Below are positions 51,521 through 59,690 of a stretch of 59,690 nt of DNA, piece by piece. Position 1 is the stretch's first letter. The number at the start of each line of letters is the position of its first letter. Under the pieces are notes generated by a model. That model was not told the origin of the DNA. It ran no database searches and saw nothing but the letters and a program-made list of their open reading frames with translations. The position numbers and the translations under genes are program-made. The stretch is from Anaeromyces robustus (Eukaryota > Neocallimastigomycota > Neocallimastigomycetes > Neocallimastigales > Neocallimastigaceae), in NCBI GenBank assembly GCA_002104895.1, contig MCFG01000069.1:147501-207190 (forward strand). The letters are read 5' to 3'.

Positions 51521-53495
51521 TTAACATTATAATATGTGTTGAATTTTTTTTTATTGTATATATTATTATTTCACTGTTTATTGATTATTCTTTTTAAGAT
51601 GGATTAATATATTATTTTGACCATTTATAAGTAAATATTAAGATAAATTAACATAAATCAATAAGTATATTATTAAATAAAAAAAAACTCTTGATATTTA
51701 TTTTATTTGTTAAAATTACAAATAATTATATAGTAACATATGATAATAAAGCAAGTAAAGCAAAATTTAAAAATAAAAATAATTATTAGATGTAATGCTG
51801 TACAATGTATTGCCGTAGGCCGTAATATAAAAAAAATTTTTTTTTGTTATCATAATTTTTATTTTATTTTTTTATTATATTTATATTATAATTTTTATAT
51901 TTGTTTATTATTTATATATTTATTATATCAACATATATAAAATATATTTAAAATAAATTTTTTTACTTGTTTATATATTACATATCTAATCACTATTCAA
52001 TTAAATATACACTTATATATTATCATTTATATATATTCTTTGCTTATTTAGTTATTTATCATTTGTAGCTTTTTATATGTATATTTATAAGAAGGATGTA
52101 TGTTATTTCGTTTATTACTTTGTTTAATATTATAATAAATAATTATCTGAGTCTTTCTAAGCCAAACATAACCCATAACCAAACTAGCTTAACCCAATTT
52201 CTTAACTTTACTAAGTAGTTTATATAAAAAAAATAAAAAAATTAAATATTTTAGAATGTAATATTGAATAAAATAAAAGAATACAGTCTAATATATTATT
52301 AATAGTTTAACTATATATATTAATTTAATCGAGTATTTTTTTAAGAAAATTATTAATCAAATAAATATTTTATGAATATATTCATTTATATTATTAACCA
52401 TATATTATTGTAATTAAATATATTTATATTATAATAGTTTTAATATTCTTGTGTTTTTTTAAACTTTTTATTTCACACTCATTTTTTTTTTTAAAAAAAA
52501 ACTTTCTATTCATATTTTTTCCATTTCTATTACTAATATATTATTAATATATTATTCTATTTATTTCCATTGTAATATAGAAAATTGAAATATATATTAT
52601 ATTAAATAATAATATATATATTAATAATACTATTGATTAATAATGTAATATATTATATAATATATTATTAAATGTATTATTAAATATATAATCAATAACT
52701 TATTTTCGATGGTTAATTTAATTATTATGTGTAGAATCAAGCAATGTTTAAAAACTAATAATATAAAATATATATAAAATAAATAATAGAATAGAAAATA
52801 ATATAAATATTAAATATATAATTAATAAATAATAAATTAATAATGAATATAAATTATTAATAATTATTTAAAAAAAATTTTTTTATTATTAAATAATTAT
52901 TAATAATCAATTATTAATTATAAATAAAAATCAAGAATTTTATTTTAATTAAGGTTTTTATTTTCATTTCAATTTTAAATAATTAATTAAATTGAATGAA
53001 ATAACAACAAAGGTAAATAAAAAAAAAAGAATAGAAAGGAAAAACGAATTAAAAAAATTTTTAGTATAAATACTAAGTTAAATTCCCAAAAAACAAAAAA
53101 AAAAATTTTTACACTATAATAATTATATCAATTGGATTGTAGACAATTTGATACGAGTATTATTCTATAATTAATTATTTCTTTTGTTGTTGTTTTTTTT
53201 TTTACAAAATAATTTATTATTAGTATTGTAAAAAAAAAAAGTAAATAAATAAAATAAATAATTAAATTTGTAATATATTTTTTTATAAATAAACAATTAA
53301 TAAACAGACGCAGTCGTATCATTCATTTTTTTGATTTTATATTATTAAAAAATCCTATTATTGTTATAAATATATAGGCAATAAATATAAGTCTAAAATT
53401 TTTTTTTTTCATAAACTATCGTTATATAAAATAAAACCTTTTAATAGATTTTTATTATATATATATTTTTTTAACTCTGTAAATTATTAAACAAT

Positions 53496-56400
53496 ATGGA
53501 TACTCAAGTTGAAAATACTCCACAAGTAGAAAATACTACTGAACAAAAAGTTGATGCCAAAAAGAACGATTTATTATTATTAACTACTTTACCATTAAAA
53601 TCATTATCTGTCACTAATGAAGAAAGTGGTGAACCAGTTGAAAATGAAAATATCAATAATGGTTTAGAACTCCTTCAAAAGGGTCTTAATGAAGTTAATA
53701 TTGAAGGTGATGATGGTAAGAATATTGTTAAGTTTAAATTAAACAAAAAGGCTGATGAAGATAAGGAAGGTGAAGATACTGAAGATGCTGGTGAATTACT
53801 TTGCTTAAAGGTTAAGTATGATGTTGTTCCAAAGCATGGTTTCGGTCATTTCTTCGGTGAAGGCCACGGTCCACATGGTCATCATGGTCCAGGTCGTCAT
53901 GGTCCACACGGTCCACACGGTCATCATGGTCACCATGAAAATCCATGCGGCTCAAAGGGTCCAATGGGTCCATGGGGTCCATGTGGTCCATGGGGAGGTT
54001 ATCCACCATGCGATAAGAAAATGATGAAGAAAATGAAGAAATGTGGTATGGGACCATGGGGAGGTTTCGGTGCTCCATGGGGAGGTTGCAGAGGATTTGG
54101 TCCAATGGGTCCACACGGTCCTCACGGTCCTCATGGCCCAAGAGGTTCAGAAGGTTCACACGGTCCACACGGTCCACATGGTCCACATGGTCCAAGAGGT
54201 CCAGAAGGTTTCGGTCAACGTGCTGGTCCAGGTTGTCCACCACCACCACCAAAGGGTAAAGGACCAGAAGATTCACAACTTCCACCACCACCACCAGAAA
54301 ATCAAGACATTCCAAAACCAGAAGATGAAGAAGAATGGGAAGATTTCAATAGTGAAGATTATGATGATTTCGGTAGTGAAGAAGAAGCTGATGAAGATTT
54401 CTTTGATTATGTTTATCCATGTAAAACTCCTTACTATGAAATTGAATTTGACTTTGATGATAAAGAAGATTCTGGTTCTGATTCTGACAGTAGTACTTCA
54501 TCATCCTCTAGCTCAAGTTCTAGTTCTTCAAGTAGTTCTAGCTCTAGTAGCTCAAGTTCTTCAAGTAGTTCTAGCTCTAGTAGCTCTAGCAGTTCAAGCA
54601 GTTCTAGTTCTAGTAGCTCTAGCAGTTCAAGTTCTTCTTCTAGTTCTTCAAGTTCTTCCAGCTCTAGCAGTTCCAGCTCTAGTTCCAGCTCAAGCTCTAG
54701 CTCTAGCTCTAGCTCTAGCTCCAGCTCCAGCAGTTCTAGCTCCAGCTCCAGCAGTTCTAGCTCCAGCTCCAGCAGTTCTAGCTCAAGCAGTTCTGAATCT
54801 GAAGATGAATTTGAATTTGGTCCACGTGGTCGTCACCACCATAGAGGTATGATGGGACCATGGGGTATGGGACCATGGGGTCGTCACCACCATCGTCATC
54901 ATGGTATGGGACCATGGGGACATCACGGTATGAGAGATTGTTCTCCACCACGTCATGGATGCCCACCACCACCACCACACTGCTGTGAAAAGAGAGATTG
55001 TTCTCCACCACGTCATGGATGCCCACCACCACCACCACACTGTTGTGAAAAGAGAGATTGTTCCCCACTACGTCATGGATGCCCACCACCACCACCACCA
55101 CACTGCTGTGGTAAGAGAGATTGTTCCCCACCACGTCACGGATGTCCACCAATGCCACCAATGGAACCATTTGGCCATCATGGACACCACGGACACCACG
55201 GACATCATGGTATGAAGCATTGTATGCCACCAATGCCACCAATGGGTATGCCACCAATGGGACCATGGGGAAAGAAAGGTCATCACGGACATCATGGTAT
55301 GAAACATTGTATGCCACCAATGGGTATGCCACCAATGGGACCATGGGGTATGGGACCATGGGGAAAGAAAGGTCATCATGGACATCACGGTATGAAGCAT
55401 TGTATGCCACCAATGGGTATGATGCCACCACCACCACCACCATGTAAGAAGGACAAGAAGTGTAAGAAAGATAAGAAATGTAAGGACATGAAATTCCCAC
55501 CAATGCCACCAATGGGTCCATGGGGTATGATGGGTTGCCCACCACCACCACCATTTGGTAAGAAATGTAAGAAGGATAAGAAGGATAAGAAGGATAAGAA
55601 GGATAAGAAGGATAAGAAATGTAAGGGTATGAAATTCCCACCAATGCCACCAATGGGTCCATGGGGTATGATGGGTTGCCCACCACCACCACCATTTGGT
55701 AAGAAATGTAAGAAGGATAAGAAGGATAAGAAGGATAAGAAGGATAAGAAGGATAAGAAATGTAAGGGTATGAAATTCCCACCAATGCCACCAATGGGTC
55801 CATGGGGTATGATGGGATGCCCACCACCACCACCATTTGGTAAGAAATGTAAGAAGGATAAGAAGGATAAGAAATGTAAAGGTAAGAAATTCCCACCAAT
55901 GCCACCAATGGGTCCATGGGGTATGATGGGTTGCCCACCACCACCATTTGGTAAGAAATGTAAGAAGGATAAGAAGGATAAGAAAGATAAGAAATGTAAA
56001 GGTAAGAAATTCCCACCAATGGGTCCATGGGGAATGAGACCATGGGGTATGAGACCATGGTGTGGTATGAGACCATGTGGTATGAAACCATTCGGTAAGA
56101 AGGGTCCACACGGTCCACATGGTCCACACGGTCATCATAAGCATGGTGAACATCATAAGCATGGTGAAGGAAAACCATTTGATGTTCCATATGGTTTTAA
56201 CCCATATGGCTACAGTAATCAATTTGCTGAAACTGGTCCAAGTTTAACTTTTGGAGCTCCAGAATATTACACTGTTGAATATGAAGAATATGATCCAAAC
56301 ACTATGCCATCTCCAGTAAATCAACAAGCTGCTGCTCCAGTTCAAGGTGAAGCTCAAGTTCAAGAACCAGAAGATGATAGTGAAGTTGAAGTTGAAGTTG

Positions 56401-56585
56401 AAGAAATTGAAATTGAACAAGATGAAGATGGTAAAACTTTAAATACTAAAGTTACTAAGAAGCCATCTAAGAAACTTTCTAAGCAACAAGCTAAGAAATT
56501 AGCTTCACAATCTGGTAAATCAGAAGATGAAGATCCACACGCTCCAAAGCCAGTTCCAGAAGTTATTCCAGGTTATGAATTATAA
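53496..56585 (+). CDS. Unknown low-complexity His/Pro/Gly/Lys/Cys-rich repeat protein
   Basis: 1029 residues, no signal peptide or membrane segment. The first ~110 residues are acidic (LCLKVKYDVVPKHG at ~102-115). Residues ~122-240 carry collagen-like GPH/GPR triplets and GPWG units. An acidic Pro-rich stretch (~245-330) and a near-pure Ser tract (~330-433) follow. Then come four ~20-residue units RDCSPPRHGCPPPPPHCC, three GHHGMKHCMPPM...GPWG units, and five ~45-residue units of FPPMPPMGPWGMMGCPPPPPFGKKCKK plus a KDK ladder. The C-terminal ~110 residues are acidic with less repetition (PYGFNPYGY, GAPEYYTVEYEEYDPNT). I do not recognise a family. His, Cys and Met density suggests possible metal binding; this is inference. 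Codon choice is narrow (CCA, GGT, AAG, many CAC/TTC), unlike the helicase, which hints at high expression. The start is the first ATG after an AT-rich leader. Confidence 0.85.
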   Translation: MDTQVENTPQVENTTEQKVDAKKNDLLLLTTLPLKSLSVTNEESGEPVENENINNGLELLQKGLNEVNIEGDDGKNIVKFKLNKKADEDKEGEDTEDAGELLCLKVKYDVVPKHGFGHFFGEGHGPHGHHGPGRHGPHGPHGHHGHHENPCGSKGPMGPWGPCGPWGGYPPCDKKMMKKMKKCGMGPWGGFGAPWGGCRGFGPMGPHGPHGPHGPRGSEGSHGPHGPHGPHGPRGPEGFGQRAGPGCPPPPPKGKGPEDSQLPPPPPENQDIPKPEDEEEWEDFNSEDYDDFGSEEEADEDFFDYVYPCKTPYYEIEFDFDDKEDSGSDSDSSTSSSSSSSSSSSSSSSSSSSSSSSSSSSSSSSSSSSSSSSSSSSSSSSSSSSSSSSSSSSSSSSSSSSSSSSSSSSSSSSSSSSSSSSSSSSSSSSSSSSESEDEFEFGPRGRHHHRGMMGPWGMGPWGRHHHRHHGMGPWGHHGMRDCSPPRHGCPPPPPHCCEKRDCSPPRHGCPPPPPHCCEKRDCSPLRHGCPPPPPPHCCGKRDCSPPRHGCPPMPPMEPFGHHGHHGHHGHHGMKHCMPPMPPMGMPPMGPWGKKGHHGHHGMKHCMPPMGMPPMGPWGMGPWGKKGHHGHHGMKHCMPPMGMMPPPPPPCKKDKKCKKDKKCKDMKFPPMPPMGPWGMMGCPPPPPFGKKCKKDKKDKKDKKDKKDKKCKGMKFPPMPPMGPWGMMGCPPPPPFGKKCKKDKKDKKDKKDKKDKKCKGMKFPPMPPMGPWGMMGCPPPPPFGKKCKKDKKDKKCKGKKFPPMPPMGPWGMMGCPPPPFGKKCKKDKKDKKDKKCKGKKFPPMGPWGMRPWGMRPWCGMRPCGMKPFGKKGPHGPHGPHGHHKHGEHHKHGEGKPFDVPYGFNPYGYSNQFAETGPSLTFGAPEYYTVEYEEYDPNTMPSPVNQQAAAPVQGEAQVQEPEDDSEVEVEVEEIEIEQDEDGKTLNTKVTKKPSKKLSKQQAKKLASQSGKSEDEDPHAPKPVPEVIPGYEL
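54484..54795 (+). repeat. ~104-residue polyserine coding tract
   Basis: Encodes almost only serine but uses a mixture of TCA, TCT, TCC, AGT and AGC codons, arranged in short blocks such as AGCTCTAGCTCT and TCCAGCTCCAGC. Because TCN and AGY are not interconvertible by one substitution, the mix points to selection for Ser or to dinucleotide-codon (AGCTCN) unit expansion, not slippage of one triplet. Confidence 0.95.
54934..55155 (+). repeat. Four tandem ~60-66-bp units (Cys/Pro/His motif)
   Basis: Encodes four copies of RDCSPPRHGCPPPPPHCCEK with minor variation (PLRH in the third, six prolines in the third, and a degenerate PPMPPM end in the fourth). Confidence 0.95.
55440..56030 (+). repeat. 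Five tandem ~110-145-bp units (FPPMPPMGPWG ... KKDKK ladder)
   Basis: Units share FPPMPPMGPWGMMGCPPPPPF then GKKCKK and a variable number of KDK triplets (two to six). Copies two and three are nearly identical at the DNA level, showing recent unequal duplication. The last copy is shortened. Confidence 0.95.
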
Positions 56586-57172
56586 ATTTAGACAATAATT
56601 ATATTTTATTACATCATAAAATAAAATCAAAATAAATAAAATAAAATAAAATAAAATAAATAAACAAAAATATTTTTTTTTAAAAAAAAAAAAAAAATTA
56701 ACAATAATATTACTTTAGGTTATAATTTAAATTAAGTATTAATAATTGTTTTAAGATGGGTTGAAAATTTATATATATTTTTCATCCTTGATTAAAACAA
56801 ATATGAATATAAAAGGAATTAAAATTTTAGAATTAAATTTGAAAAAAAAAAAAAAAAAAAAAATTTAGTTTTTTTTTTTTTCCTATAAATATTTAAATTA
56901 TATAAAAAGTTTTACGACAATAATTTTCTTTAATAATTAAAAAAAAAGGAAAATTTTAAATTTGTAAAAAGCAAACACAATCATATATAAAAAAAATCCA
57001 TAAAAAAATATATTTTTTTTTTACTTTTTTTTTATATTTAGACTAAATTTAATTAATATTAAATTCGACATAATATATAATTTTTTTAAAAAAAAGAATT
57101 TCTTTTTTTTTTTTTTTATCCTATAAATTAAATAGAAAAAAGAAAATATCCATTGTTATAATTAATGTAATA

Positions 57173-57203
<31 letters not shown>

Positions 57204-57640
57204 ATAAGAAAAAGAGAAAAAAAAAATTATATAAATAATAAAAAAAATAAATAAAATAAATAAAAGAACAAAAATAAATTAAATTAAATAAAATAAAATA
57301 AAATAAAAACAGAATAAAATAAAATTAAAACATAATAGATTGTAAAAAATAAAAAAAACCTAAAAAAAAAAAAATAAAAATAAAATAAAATAAATAGCAT
57401 AAAAATTATATAAAAAAAAAAGAAGAAATAAGAAAAAGTGCAAATATAAATAATAAAATAATAAAAAAAAAAAAAATGAAAGAAAAAAAAAAAGTTTTAT
57501 TTTTTATTTGTTTTTTTCTTTTGATATAATAATAATTTAGTGTTTGATTATTTATTATTCTATATCTATCTTTTAAAAGTTTGTGTTAAAATTAATGGAT
57601 AATTTTTTTTTTTTTGATTTCTTCTTATAAATTAACTTAC
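56586..57640. other. AT-rich spacer between the repetitive-protein gene and the retroelement region
   Basis: Starts with the 3' untranslated region of the preceding gene (several AATAAA strings within 60 bp of the stop), then A/T homopolymers including a 25-A run near 57176-57200. No coding region is supported. Confidence 0.75.
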
Positions 57641-58030
57641 TCAGAAGATTTGATTCGTTTAATCTCTCACTCACATGAGGAGGCCTACTTTCTGGTAAAT
57701 GTGCTTTAGCTCAGGTTAGATGTTTTAATAAGTGGAAGGACTCCAACTGCATTATCTCAAAGATAGTTAATAATGTTGCTACAACAAGAAAATGGACTTG
57801 GGACAGCCCTCTTCTGAGGTCCTGTACTTTCCAATTTATTGGAATGGTCGGAAGAGGAAGAATGCCTGTCGAGACATGGCGACGTCAATGGCATTGTTAC
57901 AACTTATGATATTGTACTTGTATCTAAGTTGGGCATTATGCGCAATGATAATGCTTGGTGCAATGATTATTTATATTCACTATTCGGTTAAAGAAGTAGG
58001 TAACATTATGCGCAATGATAATGTTAGTAA
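57641..58030 (+). pseudogene. Normal-composition island, possible LINE 5' part or gene fragment
   Basis: About 390 bp of much higher GC content than its surroundings. Two + frames give protein-like sequence: 57679-57909 reads GLLSGKCALAQVRCFNKWKD... to a stop after WRRQWHCYNL, while another frame from 57817 to a stop at 57990 reads GPVLSNLLEWSEEEECLSRH... onwards. A third arrangement, the 161-codon frame 57792-58277, starts inside and becomes Tyr/Ile-rich, so it is less convincing. A 20-bp direct repeat (57934-57953 and 58004-58023, containing TATGCGCAATGATAA) lies at the right end. It could be a remnant of the retroelement's first ORF or an exon; the family is not recognised. Confidence 0.4.
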
Positions 58031-58415
58031 TAAAAAGTACGACTTTTTATTACAATCCATTTTTTTCTTTGAAATAATTACCTTACACTATTTATGTTAT
58101 TTAGTTTATATTGCAGTTCTTTTTACAATTAAGTTTTTTATGTTTCTATCAATTCTACACTATTATTCTTATATACAGCACAATCAATACAACACAATAA
58201 ATACTATACAATACAATTTTTTACATACCAACAATAAAAGTTTTTTTTATTCACTAATACATCATTCACAACGTTAAATTATATATACAACTACACAGTT
58301 GAATCTCTTACTTTTACTCTCAACAATATTTCTCAGTCATTTACTATAATTCTTTTCATTGCTAAGTTTTTTTTTTTTTTATATACTTTTTTATTTTTTA
58401 ATTATATATTAAAAT

Positions 58416-58459
<44 letters not shown>

Positions 58460-58542
58460 CTATTTTCTATTATAATACATTTATATTTTTTTTATTTTAT
58501 TATTTTTTTTTTTTTTATATAGATTCTTATCAGCCTTATCAA
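58031..58542. other. Leader-like region before the LINE ORF
   Basis: C-containing but non-coding-looking sequence to about 58360, then T-rich, then a run of about 38 A (58418-58455) and another T-rich tract ending TTATATAG at 58522, which resembles a 3' splice site. It may be the LINE 5' untranslated region, an intron end, or the poly(A) tail of a separate upstream insertion. Confidence 0.4.
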
Positions 58543-59690
58543 ATGGATCATACGAACTATACTAATAAGATTAACTATATCAGACGGGGTATTAGGTGTC
58601 ATGGTATTGATATCTCAGATACTTATGTTATTTTTATCCGTCGCATTCGTTCTTGGACTCTTCCAAAATTTAGAAATTTTCTTGAGAAGAATTTCCCTGA
58701 GTTTAATAATACCATCGTTGCTGTTAAACATTCCTCTCTTCTCAATGATAATTTATATCAAATTAAAACTACAGCTTCTGAGGAGAATATTAATAAATTT
58801 ATTGATAGTTTCAAATTAATTATTAAAAAATGTTCCATTAACTTTCATCGATGTAGTAGGAAGAATCACAAGCCTTCCTTTGCTCTTATCAGGAGAAAAC
58901 TTTGCCACTCTAAAAAGAACATTAAGGATATTACTGACTTTTCTGAAATCAACAATTCTTTTACTTCTAAGAACAATTTGAATGAATTTTCCTTTTGTCT
59001 TAGTTGGAACACTAACGGGTGGAATAACAAGAAAAGAGATGGTATTCTGTATTTCTTTAGTCTCTTTAAACCGCTATTTGTTTGTTTTCAAGAAACTGGT
59101 AATGGTACTAATTCTAGTAATGTTATTCCTTGTAAAATCACTTTACCTAAATATAAATATTTCTGTAAGAGAGCAAATAATACAATTCCTGGTTTGAGAG
59201 GTTTATATATCTTTTATAATAGGTCTTTACAGACTTCTATTGAAGATTTTTCTTTGAATTATATTATCTCAGTTACGACATATTCCTTGTGGAACTTCAC
59301 TAAGTGTTCTATTGGAAATATTTATATACCTCAGAAAGGGCATAGTTTACACCATAAATCTGCTAAAGCAGAAGCTTGTACATGGTTTTCTCTTCACTTA
59401 CATCATCCTTCTATTCTCCTTGGCGATTTTAACATTAATCTTGAAGATATTCAAAATTGGGTTTCTAATATAAATGGCTGGTATTTATTTCAACTCAATG
59501 GTTCTCCTATCTCGTGGGTAAGTGGAAGTCGTTCCTCTGCTATTGACCATGCTATTATTAATGAACCCATGAAAAATCTACTGTCTTCAGCTTCAATTAT
59601 TGATTTCTCTCCTATCTCCGATCATAAGCCTCTTCTTGTTTTTGGAAATTATTTTGATGATAATAATACTTTCTCACTCCCTAAAAAACC
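58543..59690 (+). mobile_element. Non-LTR retrotransposon (LINE) ORF, 5' portion with APE-type endonuclease
   Basis: One frame stays open from the ATG at 58543 to the window edge (382 codons), so the gene continues beyond it. Residues ~1-150 are an N-terminal extension with some basic/Cys-His content (CSINFHRCSRKNHK) and no assigned fold. Residues ~150-375 carry the exonuclease-endonuclease-phosphatase motifs of LINE endonucleases: SWNTNGW (N156), QETG (E184), LGDFNI (D295/N297), SSAIDHAIIN, and SDHKPL (D360/H361). Such a domain nicks the target DNA to prime reverse transcription; the reverse transcriptase should follow outside the window. No frameshift or stop was found, so this copy may be recent. 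The frame is open back to 58402 only through poly-A-derived lysine codons, so 58543 is the sensible start unless the element is spliced at 58522. Confidence 0.85.

Larger units (their letters stand above)
47788..53495. other. AT-rich intergenic region with small relics
   Basis: Mostly A/T homopolymers (a ~40-A run near 49172-49211), ATT repeats near 47880-47925 and AAAT repeats at 51044-51196. Small features are listed separately: a ~38-bp direct repeat at 49504-49625, a coding-like segment at 51326-51520 (-) and a GGGTTA-like patch near 52155-52215. The right end should hold the promoter of the repetitive-protein gene. Confidence 0.65.

Noticed and set aside
53812-54315. Overlapping frames in the Gly-Pro-His region
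   Set aside because: Shadows of the collagen-like repeat in other phases.
54778-56190. Long open frames antisense to the repetitive protein (470 and 384 codons)
   Set aside because: They exist because the sense repeats (CCA, GGT, CAT, AAG codons) contain no reverse-strand stops; they mirror the sense repeat pattern and show no domain.
57792-58277. 161-codon frame with apparent membrane segments
   Set aside because: Its second half is AT-driven Tyr/Ile/Phe sequence, and its first half competes with two other protein-like frames; not convincing as one gene.
58418-58455. Poly(A) run as the 3' tail of a separate retroelement insertion
   Set aside because: Similar 25-40 A runs occur all over this window (for example 41102, 49172, 57176), so the run alone is not evidence.

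Overview
The window looks like nuclear DNA of an anaerobic gut fungus (Neocallimastigomycota). Two things support this. Intergenic DNA is extremely AT-rich, almost entirely A/T homopolymers and TTTA, TTA, TA and TTTATA microsatellites. The gene at 33287-35008 encodes a secreted CE1-type esterase ending in two cysteine-rich CBM10-like 'fungal dockerin' modules, which are characteristic of anaerobic fungal cellulosomes. No prokaryotic signals (operons, ribosome-binding sites, CRISPR) are visible, and I recognised no tRNA or rRNA.

Layout, left to right. The terminal exon of a family X DNA polymerase (pol beta/lambda-like) ends at 174 (+). A 1936-codon kinesin with an intact P-loop but degenerate switch I and switch II lies at 4030-9840 (-). 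About 23 kb of AT-rich DNA follows (9841-33286), with no convincing intact gene; it holds large microsatellites and, at about 27.8-30.1 kb, a more complex stretch that looks like decayed coding or mobile DNA. The secreted esterase lies at 33287-35008 (-). A further 7 kb of AT-rich DNA contains a foldback (MITE-like) inverted repeat at 39735-39967. At 41999-45664 (-) is a 1221-codon, intron-free DEVH-box helicase whose motifs resemble the D6/D11-like transcription helicases of nucleocytoplasmic large DNA viruses (NCLDV), and also the related helicases of fungal linear cytoplasmic plasmids. About 2 kb away, in the opposite orientation, is a broken partial copy of the same gene family (about 47301-47787), embedded between TTTA arrays and carrying an internal 43-bp micro-inversion. 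After 6 kb of AT-rich DNA with small coding-like relics comes a 1029-codon, extraordinarily repetitive His/Pro/Gly/Lys/Cys-rich protein with an approximately 104-residue serine tract (53496-56585, +). The window ends inside a non-LTR retrotransposon (LINE) ORF with an apurinic-like endonuclease domain (58543 to beyond 59690, +), preceded by a small island of normal base composition that may be its 5' part.

The genes do not form a pathway. They are widely spaced, individually transcribed eukaryotic genes: DNA repair, microtubule motor, secreted plant cell-wall esterase, a virus- or plasmid-like helicase, an unknown low-complexity protein and a retroelement. The items most worth follow-up are the virus-like helicase with its rearranged second copy, the repetitive protein, the catalytically odd kinesin motor, and the foldback element.
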